Assembly (NCBI GenBank): GCA_009599575.1
Contig: VWND01000002.1
Coordinates: 620,001-684,000, forward strand
Source of the DNA: Blumeriella jaapii
Taxonomy: Eukaryota; Ascomycota; Leotiomycetes; Helotiales; Drepanopezizaceae
Length of the DNA: 64,000 nt
Reading direction: 5' to 3'
Positions 1-11,202 of the stretch are shown piece after piece. The first letter of the stretch is position 1; each line of letters opens with the position of its first letter. A program made the translations under genes and the position numbers. The notes beneath the pieces were generated by a model that saw nothing but the letters and a program-made list of their open reading frames with translations, was not told the DNA's origin and made no database searches.

Positions 1-54
1 GTGATTCTGCCTTGGCCCAGGCGGGCAGGAAACGCGTTGCTGATTCGGTACTAG

Positions 55-1171
55 AATCGCCGCTGTCGATGCGTGTCGATGGGTGACCCAATCCGTGCCT
101 CACGCGCCGTATGTCACCTCGCTGCCGTGGATCTCGCACTATGGATGCAAATATGTTGTGCATGGGGACGATATCACGTCGGATAGCAGTGGGGAGGACT
201 GCTACCGATTCGTGAAGGCGGCGGGCCGATTCAAGGTGGTGAAGAGGACGCCGAGCATCTCGACGACAGATCTGGTAGGGCGGATGTTGCTGTGCACTCG
301 CACGCATTTCGTCAAGTCCTTGACGAGGTTGCTGAACGGAGAGGAGGGCTCGGGCCCGGAGGAGGAGAGAAAGAAGACGGGGGTGGAAATGACGGACAGG
401 ATGAAGTTGTATGCTACAGACGAGACAGGGTTGAAGCCCGGATCGAGCGTCTGGTTCTGGACTGCTTCCATCAAAGCTCGCGAGGACGATACAGAAGAAG
501 AGAAAGGGGTATTCAGCTGCTTGAGCCAAGGCTCGCAGCCAAAGCCGGGCCAGCGCGTTGTCTACGTCGACGGCGGCTTTGACCTCTTCTCCTCCGGCCA
601 CATCGAGTTCCTACGCCAAGTCATCAAAGCCGAAGAGAAGCTCGGCGCAGAGGAAGGCTGGTACAGCAAAGAAGCAACTGAAGAGCGTGTGGGCAAAGGC
701 GCGGATTACGGCCCTGTCTTCGTCATTGTAGGCGTCCACGATGACGAGGTCATTAACCACTGGAAAGGTGTCAACTACCCCATCATGAACATCTACGAGC
801 GTGGCCTCTGTGTTCTGCAGTGCAAGTACGTCAACTCTGTTATTTTCGGCGCGCCGTTCACACCTACGCGGGCGTACCTGACCTCGACGCCATGGGGCAC
901 GCCCGATGCTGTGTACCATGGCCCGACATCTTTCATGCCGCTTACCTATGATCCGTACACGGCGCCGAGGGAGATGGGTATCTACAGGGAGATTGGCCAG
1001 CATGACTTCTCGAACGTGAACGCCGGGCAGATTGTGCAGAGGATCTTGAAGAGCAGGGATCTGTACGAGGAGAGACAGAGGGTCAAGGGGGTTAAGGGGA
1101 TTGGGGAGGAGGCGACGAAAAGGAGGGAGAAGATGGAAGAGGAGCAGAGACTCAAGGAGGAGAACCCTTAG
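55..1171 (+). CDS. ECT1: Ethanolamine-phosphate cytidylyltransferase, 3' part (5' end outside window)
   Basis: Makes CDP-ethanolamine from phosphoethanolamine and CTP, the middle step of the Kennedy pathway to phosphatidylethanolamine. Seen: the exon opens after an acceptor (tactag, 49-54) with a frame reading IAAVDACRWVTQS, the end of the first cytidylyltransferase domain. This is followed by HYGCKYVVHGDD and the RTPSISTTD element (about 237-270). A linker leads to the second domain, with YVDGGFDLFSSGH (about 555-605; the HxGH signature reads SSGH) and NYPIMNIYERGLCVLQC. The tail is charged, RREKMEEEQRLKEENP. Two tandem catalytic domains are the hallmark of ECT1/PCYT2, which distinguishes it from the single-domain choline enzyme. 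The first domain's HxGH lies off the left edge. The frame is intact to TAG. Confidence 0.93.
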
Positions 1172-1707
1172 AATGGTGATCACGGGGAACCACGGGTGTA
1201 CGGTTGAAGCTCGGAACAGGTCGGATTGGATTGGATTGGATTGGATTAGCGGGCTGCATCTCTTTGGCGTTCAACACGTGCATGGATTCGTTCCTCTTAG
1301 AGTACAAATTGGACCCTGACAGGTAGATTGAAAGTTTTTCGGGTTTTTCGAGGTAACAAACATAACTGATGTATGAAGACGTTGTTGACATAGTCTCGCT
1401 TACGAGATCGTGCATCTGGGGAAAGTCAACACAAGGCGACCCCTGGCGCGCACATCAACTATACACAACATACGCTTAAGCAGACTTCTTTCTCGGACAA
1501 CCAGTACTGAACGATATGCTCGCAAAGATCATACACATTCATGGTCGCTGTGTAAAGATCATGAGGATTCGAAATTGTGAATTCATAGGCAGCAACCAGT
1601 GAAACGCCGCGACAAGTGACCACACCATATATCAGCCGTTTTTGCAATATGCTTCCCGACCTCTTCGATCAATACGCCACCCATCCACAAATCCCTCCCT
1701 CCTCCGT
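1172..1707. other. Convergent intergenic region ECT1/DRE2
   Basis: This stretch holds the 3' flanks of two convergent genes. It has a short GGATT-type pentamer run at 1222-1247 and otherwise no recognisable gene or RNA. Confidence 0.6.
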
Positions 1708-2812
1708 CTACAATTGCACGTCGTTATTCAAGAGGCGAACCTCCTCACCCGGCTTGAAAGCCGGCATCCCAATATACGGACAGCCATCGCAACGGAACGC
1801 ATCTCCAAGACTGCAGTTACCGCACGAACCGACCTTGCCCTGCACGGTGAAGTCGACCTCAGCGAGGTCGTCGGCGCCGAGCTTAATGGTCTGCAGTTTT
1901 GCGTCGGCGTTGGCACGGGTGGCGGCGTCTTCGGCGGCAAGTTTCTGGGCGAGGCCGCAGGTGCAGTCTTTGCAGGCACGGCGGCGCTTGCCGGCTCTTG
2001 GGGCGCATTCTTTGGCTGTGAATTTCGTTAGCATGTGTGAGATAATGACTAGAAAAGGTTTACATACGGATATGAATAGCGTTCATGTCGAGATCGGCCA
2101 ACAGGTCATCCTCGTTGATGAGCTCGTCGTCATCATCGTCTTCCTCGTCGTCTTCTCCCGTGATCGTAGGCTCTCCGAAGTCATCGCTGAAATCTACGAA
2201 CCCAACACCGACTGGCTTAGCTCCTATCATATCAACGCTCTTCCGCTTGCCGTTGCCTTGCCGAGCAGCAGTCGCCGCCGCCGATACCGCGGGCTCAGCA
2301 TCGGAAACAGCAGGCGCCTTGTCCTTCCTCCGCAGCCGTAGGGGTACAGCCTCGCTCGCACTATGGTCTGGCTTCATCATGCCGTTCCCATCGGGTACCA
2401 GCCCAGCCATGATACCCTCTCTCAACTCGACGCTAGCGCTGTCTTGCCCAAACGTGCCGTCTTGAGCCTGTAACTTCCCACCCGTCTTCAGCGCCTGCAC
2501 GATGCGCGCAAACACCTCCCGACCCATTAGTTGTGTGGACTCGGTCCGGGTGCCGTCGGCATCGGTCAAGACGAGGATCAAGTCGTATGTCGAGTCCGGG
2601 AGGGTGACTAGGCCCGCGGAGACCCGATCCAGCATCTGCAGGTCGGTGACGGATCGGTCGTGCGAGGCGAGAACATCTCGGAGCCTCTCTTCGTGGCTGG
2701 CGATTGTGGGTGGTGCGAGCAGGAGGGTTCGGGGGCGCGATGAGGAAGTCTTCGTTGCGGCCTGGGAGAAATCGACGGTATCGTCGTCGAGCGTGAAAGC
2801 GGAGGGCGCCAT
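1708..2812 (-). CDS. DRE2: Dre2/anamorsin, cytosolic Fe-S cluster assembly protein
   Basis: Electron-transfer partner of the Tah18 diflavin reductase in the cytosolic iron-sulfur assembly (CIA) pathway. Exons 2812-2068 and 2015-1708 give 350 aa. The 52-nt intron has GTATGT, branch TGCTAAC and acceptor CACAG, and phase closes exactly. The N-terminal part is a methyltransferase-like fold without obvious catalytic motifs, followed by an acidic linker ([10 protein letters not shown]). The C-terminal CIAPIN1 domain carries both cluster motifs: C252, C263, C266, C268 ([17 protein letters not shown]) and C313/C316 with C324/C327 ([15 protein letters not shown]). The splice junction falls just before the first cysteine of motif A. 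I chose the ATG at 2812 because the upstream in-frame residues look like untranslated sequence and [10 protein letters not shown] suits the family. It is divergent from the STF2-like gene. Confidence 0.95.
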
Positions 2813-3532
2813 TTTTGCTCCGGGTGGTGTTTGGTGAGGGAGAAGGAAGGAAAGAAAGAAGATTGCGTCGGCGGAGATGGCTGAGAGGGAAGTGTGCAAG
2901 TGGCACTCGGCGGCGAAGATATTTCCTGGTACTTGTAGTACTACGGCACTGTACAGTAATTATTAGATAAGTAAGTACTTTGTAAGTGTAGCTAGCGTCA
3001 GCCACGTCAGCCACGCCGGCCCCGCCAGCCCCGCCGGCCCCGCTCCACGCCGATGTGGCTGACCGACTACTTGTAGGATGGGACGCAAGACGGACCCCCT
3101 GGGGTACCGGCAGCGGGGCGCTGGAATTGGACTTATAAAAAGTCAACAGTCACGGATTCACGGTGGTTTCTGTCTTCTAGAGACTTCCATACTAAATTTA
3201 CATAGTACTGGAAGGTTCGCAGAAGCAGCTCATTGGTTTAGTCTGCTACCGTTGGACTTGGGGTGCGCGTCGTATTCGTCGTCGTCGTTGTCGTCGTCGT
3301 AACGAACCTTCATGCTACTGTACAGTACCTACCCCCGTACCTTACGATATGTCGCGTGACTGCCTCCGCGCTCATCCACCCCTCATAAGTAAACTCTTCG
3401 TGTCAACTTCCACTTCCATTCCATCACCGATCTCATTTCCACAGTCATACAACCACACAACAACTAATTCATCAACAACCCTCTCAATCCAATCCCCAAT
3501 CCTCAACCGCTACAATACACACTACCGCAATC
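2813..3532. promoter_or_regulatory. Divergent promoter region DRE2 / STF2-like
   Basis: These 720 bp separate two divergent genes. They contain two copies of GTCAGCCAC (2997-3005, 3006-3014) facing an inverted GTGGCTGAC (3055-3063) across a GC-rich spacer, which could form a 9-bp stem. There is a TCG/CGT trinucleotide run near 3267-3303 and two copies of the ACTGTACAGTA palindrome (about 2948-2958 and 3316-3328). The end (about 3400-3533) is CA/CT-rich leader sequence of the STF2-like gene. Promoter function is inferred from position only. Confidence 0.5.
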
Positions 3533-4296
3533 AGTAAGTAGAGTACTACTCAACCTTTCCTGTTGTGTGTACCCCGCCTCGTCGTTGGTTCGCACCCTGT
3601 GTCGGAGCTTCACCGCGATGTACAAGTGTACCAGGCCGCCCCAATGAGCTCCCACACATCTTCGAAGTTTCCCTCGAGCATCTGCTGACCCATTGGCAGT
3701 GGGAAAGACCACCAAGTACAACGATCGAGGTACGAAGGCATCTCTCCGGAGCTTCCTCCTCTTAGACCCTTGGCTGACACGGGAGATCGTAGACCACGCC
3801 GGCCTTGCTGATGGTACCGCCGCTGCCACCGAGGTAAGAACCTTAGTCCCCATTCATGTAACCTGACTAGTATGAACCAGTGAAACTGACAATGGTTACT
3901 TACAGCATCTCCCACGCTACTTTGCCAAGTCAGGCCACATCGATGTTGACCCCAAGAAGGCCAAGAAGAACGGTGCTGGAAAGGGTGGATGGTTAGTACG
4001 GACATGGCGTATACAGCAGTACGGGGCTGACTGCTAAATCTAGGGGTGTCAACGGCGAGGAAGTCCAAGATGAGGGCTTCAACCTCAACAACGCCCGCCG
4101 TCGCTCCAACAGTTCTTCGTACGCTGCCGGCTTGAAGGACTTCAAGACTAAGTTCGAGCACGTTGAGCAAGATCCAGTATTCGAGGAGGATATCCACGGC
4201 GCCGTCGACGAGGAGGAGCTTCCGGTTGCTCGCCGTGTCAACACCGAGAGCTCCGAGGGCAGCATCGACGAGGATGAGAAGACCAAGCGCGCTTAG
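3533..4296 (+). CDS. STF2-like small hydrophilic protein (ATPase-stabilizing-factor family)
   Basis: Similar to yeast Stf2, described as an F1F0-ATPase stabilizing factor and as a hydrophilin linked to desiccation tolerance. The exact role here is inferred. Proposed exons: 3533 (single A), 3700-3729, 3793-3833, 3906-3991, 4044-4296, giving 136 aa with every phase closing. The initiator ATG would be split A|TG by the first intron (donor GTAAGTAG, branch CTGAC, acceptor GGCAG). Protein features are MGKTTKYNDRDHAGL at the N-terminus, the family core LPRYFAKSGHIDVDPKKAKK, and GAGKGGWGVNGEE (yeast has a comparable GSGKGNWG). The middle is RRRSNSSS and the tail acidic. Introns of 63, 72 and 52 nt each have a CTGAC or CTAAA branch. 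The 63-nt intron could be missed by gene finders because reading through it stays open. Less sure: the first two exons. Confidence 0.75.
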
Positions 4297-5767
4297 GCTG
4301 TGTTTCGATTTTGAAGAAGTCGCTGGTATCCCCACTGGGCATCAGGCAGACGTATGGATGTTTTCTGCGGGCAGATGGCGTGGCATAACTTCTGATCAAC
4401 CATCATGGCATCGATGATTTGTGCTGGCATTCAGCCAGTTGTACATTAGCTTCGGAAAGGTATAAGCCATTGCCTAGTACTTTTGGCGTGCCATTAATCA
4501 TTCATGAACCGTGAGTATGTTATTGCTGACGACCGACGAAGCCTCTCACCTTGATCAAGAACTAATTCAACCAACAAACATCAATGTAGTAGCCGGTAAT
4601 GTCAATAAATCGAGCTTAGCACCTGGCTAACGTACAGTCCTGTGCTGTACAGTACGTACCTGTGATGCCGCTGCTAGAGTGATAGAAACTGCCTTCCCTC
4701 TCAATAGGTTTTAAAGTATACTTACAACCCACTTCCTAGAGCAAAGAAGATATACATATACATACAGATTTTCTCAGTAACCCGCAGCAGAGATAGGTTC
4801 TCCTGCAATCTTTCTGAGTTTATACAGTCCATTGTTCCAAGCCTTTGTTTTTCAGACGTCTAGAAACTCTACAGCCTGCAGAAAACGTCACTACCCACCC
4901 CACTTTCACGTGCACAATGACTGTGCAGTACAGTACTACACGCACAGTATCACCCCGTCTATGGAAGTATCACCCCGTCTATGGAAAGGTAAAATCCATG
5001 TCATGGCAAGGGGAATGACAAGGGTCTTCGGCAGCAGTACAGTACTGTACGTAGTACATACTACTCTCCTACCCATAAATGGCAAATCCCTGTGATTTTC
5101 TACTTGCGGTGATGCGGTGTCCAACTCTACGTTGATTTGACTGGTTGAAGACCCTTCTGTCTGGGTATGGATTTACCCTTTTTTTCAAGGGGGAGGGGGG
5201 GGGGACGTGGTAACGACAAGCCAAAGCTTATTAACGATACCGACAACTTTATAAATCTCCAGGTAAAGTTTCTATAATCTCTGTCCCCACTACAGGTAGA
5301 TGTGAAACAAGCTACAGTATTTGACGAGACCTAAGCCAACATCACTCCTGATGTGATCTCAGCAGCTGGGCTGAGATGGGTTTTGATGAATAAACTACTC
5401 TTTGGGCTGTAAAGAGCAACGTATTTTTGGAAAATAGTTTCAATCATTGTTGAGATTGACACAGGCAGGCGAGGCGCTTCCCAAATGCCCTGGTTTTTAA
5501 GTCGTCAATACCACTCACTATACTCCAAGTCTCCGACCAAGCCGATTGCTGCCGGTGTACGAAACAAACAGAGACTAGATTTTCGCACGTTATCATACAT
5601 GCTGCTGTCTACCTACCAGTCTACCATGGGCTATGTATCGAACCCTCAAACTTTGCAAAACCATCCAGCCCTAGCCCCAGCAGAACACTGCCGCGTCGAG
5701 GACGACTCCAACGCAATCCTGCAACGCCCTCAGAAACACATACATGATGGGATTTCTCGCCCATCCG
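4297..5767. other. Convergent intergenic region with short repeats
   Basis: No gene is recognised in this 1.5 kb between the 3' ends of the STF2-like gene and FMT1. It holds GTACAGTAC-type palindromes near 4643-4655, 4924-4937 and 5034-5052. There is a perfect 2 x 20-bp tandem duplication at 4946-4985 and a poly-G stretch around 5197-5213. Open frames here are short and lack family resemblance. Confidence 0.55.
4946..4985. repeat. Two perfect 20-bp tandem copies
   Basis: The unit beginning AGTATCACCCC occurs twice head-to-tail without mismatch. It looks like a recent local slippage or duplication in non-coding sequence. Confidence 0.9.
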
Positions 5768-7602
5768 TCAAAATCCAGCTGCGGCGAATATGTGCTCGTC
5801 GCTACTCTCATATGCCACCCGAGCTTTGTGTTCCAACCAGTTTTTCTTGTCGTCGGGACCGGCAGGTTCAACCCTCCAGGTACTCTTGGTGGGGTCATCT
5901 GGATGCTCCTCAAGATGGAGCCGCCAGATCCAGGTTGGCCGAAAGCGCTGCATGGCTCGCTTCGCATTCATTACCTCTTGCCCTTCCACCGTGATGCGCC
6001 GGACGCGGATAGCACCATGCTTGACAGCAAAAATGACCGAAGTTTTGTCACCGTCATTGTCAGCGATATAGAACACCGGCGTGAGATTCCGCTCTTGGAG
6101 CGGATCAACCGCAAGGGGCTTGGCCGGGACGGCGAAGTGAACACCCTTCGCCCTCAGCCTTATGTCGATTGGATCACCTTTGGTAGGAATCCTTGCCTGC
6201 GCAAACATTTTCGATAACGTTGTATCTGCTGATGCCCTTCTGCTGCTTTTCTCACGTTCAGCAGAAGATCGGGTCTGCTCACCCTCTCGATACCTTCAAA
6301 TATGAATCGTTGCTCCTTCCCCGGAGCAACGAGGAAACTGGCCCATAACCTGCCCAGTGCACGTTCGCGTGCAGGTGCCTGCCATGCTACCTCGGGACTG
6401 TTGAAGCGTATTTTCTTGTCTTCAGTGGTTATCTTTGGCGCTCGTATGATAGTCTTGGGCAGAATGTGTGGGCTCAACCTCGTCACCAGCGGTGGCACGA
6501 AGAGTCGATCTCGCAAGCCCTGGACAAGTAAGCCAGCTGCCTTTGGCGCGATAAATTTGACCAGCTGTTCGTATGTGATATTCTCGTGATCTGGAATAGC
6601 CATGGACTGTTGACGCAGAATCCTGCCATGATCAAATGAGTTGGGATCTAATGTCTGGAGAGTAATGCCCGCGTATTTGCAAAAGTCTATTATCGTATAT
6701 TGTAAAGGTGAGGGTCCACGATATCTGCTCTAGTTAGCTTGGTAGTGTGATTGAAATATTGAAGGTCTGTACTGTGGCAACTGAGATGGGTGGACGTTCA
6801 AGCCACCATACTCAGCGGCTTCCAGAATTCGAGGCGGAACAAATAGTCCAAACGAGACTGCGATGATGAGATTTATGGGCTCGCCATCAGGCTTGGGTAG
6901 CTGTAAAAGTTTGAGACTGAGGATTAGATAGGCCAGGTGGAGTTACTCACCTCCCATCCTGTAAAGGTGTCTCTTTCATGGACTGTCAACCCCAGCTCCT
7001 CGGCGACTGCTTTGATCGGCACTAAAGCAGGTCAGCTGTGGGAAAGGTTCTGCTGGTAGACTGTTCTCACATTCGCGGAAATTGACTAGAGATCTTCCAC
7101 TCCGCTTTGCTGGTCGACAGAGCACATCAATGGACTCGATGAGCTCGGGGTCCTTTCGATGTTCACGATGAAGTGCCCGCAGTGACGCGCTGCTTATTTC
7201 ATCCGATCCGCAAAACAAGATGCGAAGTGGTTTAGATGTTCTCGGCGGCATGTATCTGGGGTCATCTGATTTCGGAAATCGAATGATAGGTGGTTGGGGA
7301 GCGACTGACAGCTTCTTCTCCTTGTCGAGCTTTGCCAATTCTATTGCAATCCCCTTGATCTCGTTGTCCTTCTTCAGCTTTTCCAACTCTAATCTCAATG
7401 CGAGATCGCCGGCCTCTTTCTCCTTCTTGGCTCTTTGCAACTCCAGCTTCAACTTCCTGATTTCCGAGTCCTTGTCTGTATCGAGTACAGAGTCCAGAGC
7501 TAGCGTGACATCGTGTATCGTCCGGAAATTTGAAAGAAGATCCCGCCTACACGAGGCGATCAATGAAGCACCCGAAGACCGGATTCTGGTCGACAGTATC
7601 AT
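5768..7602 (-). CDS. FMT1: Methionyl-tRNA formyltransferase, mitochondrial
   Basis: Formylates initiator Met-tRNA for mitochondrial translation using 10-formyl-THF. Five exons: 7602-7071, 7021-6951, 6900-6773, 6724-6256, 6196-5768; 542 aa, all phases close. Introns are 48-59 nt. Seen: LRILFCGSDE opens the Rossmann-like formyltransferase core; ELPIKAVAEELGLTVHERDTF follows across intron 1. The catalytic-region signature NVHPSQLPQYRGPSPLQ has its N and H as in the family N-x-H motif and is split by intron 3. The C-terminal domain contains AIRVRRITVEGQ. The N-terminus (residues 1-35) is basic and Ser/Arg-rich, compatible with a mitochondrial presequence. Odd: about 80 residues of charged heptad-like sequence (LKLELQRAKKEKEAGD, LRLELEKLKKDNE) sit between presequence and catalytic core and are not part of the usual enzyme. 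It is divergent from CCZ1. Confidence 0.92.
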
Positions 7603-8181
7603 TTTGAGCTTCGCGACTTGGTGATAGTTGATGCTTGAAGCTACGTGAGGCTGCTACCTCGCCATGCCCATCTAATGGTGGTCTGGAGCGATCTCTACAA
7701 GTGTTCATGAGCGTCCATTCACACTATCCAGATCTATACTTACTAAGGAGACAATAGCTCTCATGCAGGGCCGTCACATAAACTGATATCGATCGACAGA
7801 GGGCTCTGAAAATGGCAAGATACTAATTCGAGGTCGAAGAACATTACAGCAGGGTCCAATTAGCAGCTGAGGACCCAGTCGTGAAGTGCCAACTGCAAGT
7901 GAGCACGGCACGTGAGCCTGTCGAAAAAAAAACAGTGGAAAAAGTGACTTTATCTGGACAATACTGGACTGTGCTGTACTGTATACCTTATGTACTGTGC
8001 TGAACTGTAATTACTCAGGCACAAATTCCATCGCTCGCTTCTGCCCGCTACCCCTGTCCAAACAAGCTTGGCATGTTCTCAGCACTGACATCACCACACG
8101 GCTGAACATCGCCAGTGCGAGAACTCGATCTCAACTCGCTCCCTCGATGTGGTGGCTCTCGATGTCGAATTTCAACATGCG
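7603..8181. promoter_or_regulatory. Divergent promoter region FMT1 / CCZ1
   Basis: Non-coding sequence between two divergent genes. A cluster of ACTGTGCTGTACTGTATAC-like motif copies lies at about 7962-8010. Further in-frame sequence upstream of the CCZ1 start lacks an ATG and is taken as 5' leader. Confidence 0.5.
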
Positions 8182-10840
8182 ATGTTGTCGTCTTCAGAGA
8201 ACCCTCGAAGGGTGATTCCCGCCCAGCTGGGCTTCCTAGCCATCTACAACCCCTCCTTGGGTACGACCGACGAGACCGTCAAGGACCAGATCGTCTACTA
8301 TTCCACGCCTGGGCTCCGGGAAAGGGGCTCAAAGCAATCGAGTACGAGTAAGAAGACTGCCGACGATGAACGGGAGGAGAACAACGAGCAGTTGCGGCAG
8401 ATTGGCCTCGCTCAGGGCATGGTGGAATTTGGCAGAAGCTTTTCGGATGGCAGGGCAGTGGACACAGTCGAGACCGAAAAGTCTCGCATCATTCTCCATG
8501 AGCTGGAATCTGGGTGGTGGATCTTGGCCGTTAGAAATGCCGCTCCACAACTAGAGATAACTCTGGCTAATACACAAATTCCAGTCCATCAACTTGACGG
8601 TTCTTCCAGCAGCGCAAGCGTCTAATGTGAACACCAAGGAAGGAGAGCAACAAACGACACAGGATTATTCTTCCCGCGAAGTAAAGCCTGCCATACTGCT
8701 GCTGGGTGATCTGCTGCGCGCACACTCGACCTTTCTCCTGCACCATGCGTCCTCGATGAGCGCACTCTTTGTCCGCAACAGGAGATCCAAGTTCGTTGGG
8801 ATTTTGGGTCGCTACTGGGATACGTTCCTGACAACGTGGAACGTTCTCATGCATGGCAACCCAGCTAATGCCCTTTACGGGGGTATCAAAATCGCCGCCT
8901 GTGGGGAGCTTGGAGTAGGTGTTGGAGAAGAAGAAAGAGGCAGTGGTGAACGAGCGGTCCTCGAAGGCTATGTTGGCCAAATTGATGGACTCGTTGATAT
9001 AATAGTTTCTAAGTTCGGGGAAGCAGACGACAATGATGGACCTCCCCAGACAACCACACAGAGCAAAGATCTCACGGATTCATGGCTTGGCTCTGGAAGC
9101 GAGCCAAATTCCGAAGACGGGGCCATTTTTCTCGGAACTGGCGCACTATCTCGAAAGTCGCTACGCGATGTTTCACATTGGATCGAGGATCTTTACAGAT
9201 GGGGTCCTTACGCCTACGGCATCATTGACAACCCCAGCTCCAACCGTCGAAGAAAGAAGTTTAAGGAGAAATTACCTTCAAAACAGACAATCCAGCCATC
9301 TGACGCAAAGAAGGAAGCACGGCAGGTGTACGGCGTTAGCTTACGCGACAAAGCCCATAAGAGGAGTCCACTGCATCAGGATTCTGTGGATACGTTACCT
9401 CCAATGCCGGTCAACGATCGCGATGAAGCTCCTTCTAGTTCGACATCCGCGAAACGCAGACCGCCTGCCCGACGAGGAACATTAAGCTTTACAGGCTCCG
9501 AAAGCGATTCGTCTACCAAAGGTAACAGGTTCGTCCAATATTTTAAACTTGGGTACGGAACACACTGGTCGCTCGGTTCCACGCCAGCAGAGGCCGCTCC
9601 TGATCATAAGCCTACTTCTACAGCACTAGGGGACGCAACCTCTCCGGATTCTCACTCGGTAAACAAGTCTTTGGTAGATGACGGCACCTTTGAGACGTCA
9701 ATGTACGCCCATAGCGGATCCTCTGGTCACTACCTAATAGGACTTCTGGGTGACATTGAGGCGGATGGGGCTGATGATCCTGCAAACGCCCACGCTAATC
9801 TCGAAGAATTGTCGTATCAGTCCGAGAGCGAACCCAATTCCAGATTGGTACTGAGGACGTTGACGCTGGAATTAGAGCGGGCGGAGGACGCCCGAGTCGA
9901 GACGGAGATCAGTATCGACCTGAGCGCCCGGAAACAACCACAATCCATGGTAAGCGGTTCCGAACATACTGCTACCTCCAATGCTTCATTTGAGAGTCAA
10001 GATCGAAACAAGACGAAAAAGCTGCGCGTCGTAGTCTATGTAAAGAAGCCTTTCATTTTCGCTTTCCTTTTCGAGCTAAGAACAGATGCGTTGGCATTCG
10101 CGAGCCTCTATCGTTCCCTGCATCTTCAGATCAGCTCTCTTCTGGAGCCACTTGTCCTATCCACATCATACCGAGCGTCGAAACCAGAAACAAGCACCAC
10201 TGATGAGTCTACAACTCCGATATACGACCTTGTTTGGGATCCGAAGCTCCTGACGGTTAATTCATCCATTCCCAACATCCCGGATCCGCTTCATTCACAA
10301 ACATCGTCGGGACCTTTGCCATGGTCCCGTATTGATGCTTTGAATACCCATTTGCAAATCATCAACACATATGTCGCAACGACTACCGACAGTTCCTCGC
10401 TCGAGCGTACCTGCAAAACCAGTCGAGGTTGGTGGGTGGTATGGACGAGGATACCAGACCCTGACCCACCTCGACCCCCATCCAGTGTGTGTCACGGCAC
10501 CCCATCGATTTCAAAGGAAGAAAGTGGAGAAGGCCAGAAGAAGGCGTATTCAAATCTAGCATCTCGGGGCTCGAGCACTATCGGTGCGAGTGTGGCTTCG
10601 GGACCTGCACACCCGTTCCTCGAGAATACGTATTTCGAGTACGCCACCAGAGACAAAGAGATTTTCCTGATACGAAAGGCCAGCGACCATGACGCGGCAA
10701 GGGCTACAAGCAGATTTGCGAGCGGGTCTTCACCGACAGTCACCGATTTCAGTTGGACATCCGGACCAGGCAGGTTGGCGCAGGGTATTGGGGTTGATAC
10801 CAAACGATACATTGAAGGCCTGTTGAATTTGAATAGGTAG
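8182..10840 (+). CDS. CCZ1: Vacuolar fusion protein Ccz1 (Mon1-Ccz1 Rab7 GEF subunit)
   Basis: With Mon1 forms the guanine-nucleotide exchange factor that activates the Rab7/Ypt7 GTPase on late endosomes, vacuoles and autophagosomes. Exons 8182-8529 and 8585-10840, 867 aa. The 55-nt intron has GTTAGA, branch GGCTAAT, acceptor TCCAG. The first longin domain starts at once: VIPAQLGFLAIYNPSLGTTDE then DQIVYYSTP. GWWILASINLTVLPAAQ is reconstituted only by the splice. FLLHHASSMSALF, MHGNPANALYGG and CGELGVGVGEEERGSGER are strongly conserved Ccz1 elements. The central 250 residues are Ser/Pro-rich and low in complexity (RRPPARRGTLSF). Late segments RVVVYVKKPFIFAFLFELRT and WSRIDALNTHLQIINTYVA match the C-terminal longin-like region. 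The start is the first in-frame ATG (8182); upstream frame is open without an ATG to a stop at 8086. Confidence 0.93.
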
Positions 10841-11202
10841 CCTTTTTCTTGTAGACCTAAGAAGCTAGCGAATACATTGCAATCTTGTATCAAACAGAGA
10901 CTGACATCCGCACCCTCTTCGGTATTCATCCTGTGTTTTGGTGTCGCCTGTACCAGAATTTGTAAGAGCCCATGCCAATAAAGCCCCGATACATGGTTAC
11001 CTGAGCTGTGCTACTTCTTCCCCAGGTTTATGACATCACTGAAGCGAGAAATACCTTAGCTCAGCAGGTACTTCCATTTGGTAGAACTCGCACCACACCT
11101 CTTCATTCAGAGAAAAACAACACACACACACACACACTTCGGAACAAAGCTGTGTTTCCCATTCGCACTTTAGAGCTTGCCGCTCGTCCCAAACGAAACG
11201 AA
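10841..11202. promoter_or_regulatory. Intergenic region CCZ1 / SDR
   Basis: CCZ1 3' flank and SDR promoter. It contains a (CA)n run at about 11121-11137 just before the SDR leader. Nothing else is recognised. Confidence 0.5.

Noticed and set aside
3730..3765. 36-nt intron in the STF2-like gene
   Set aside because: It restores phase but is too short and lacks a branch site. The 63-nt alternative (3730-3792) has CTGAC and a good acceptor.
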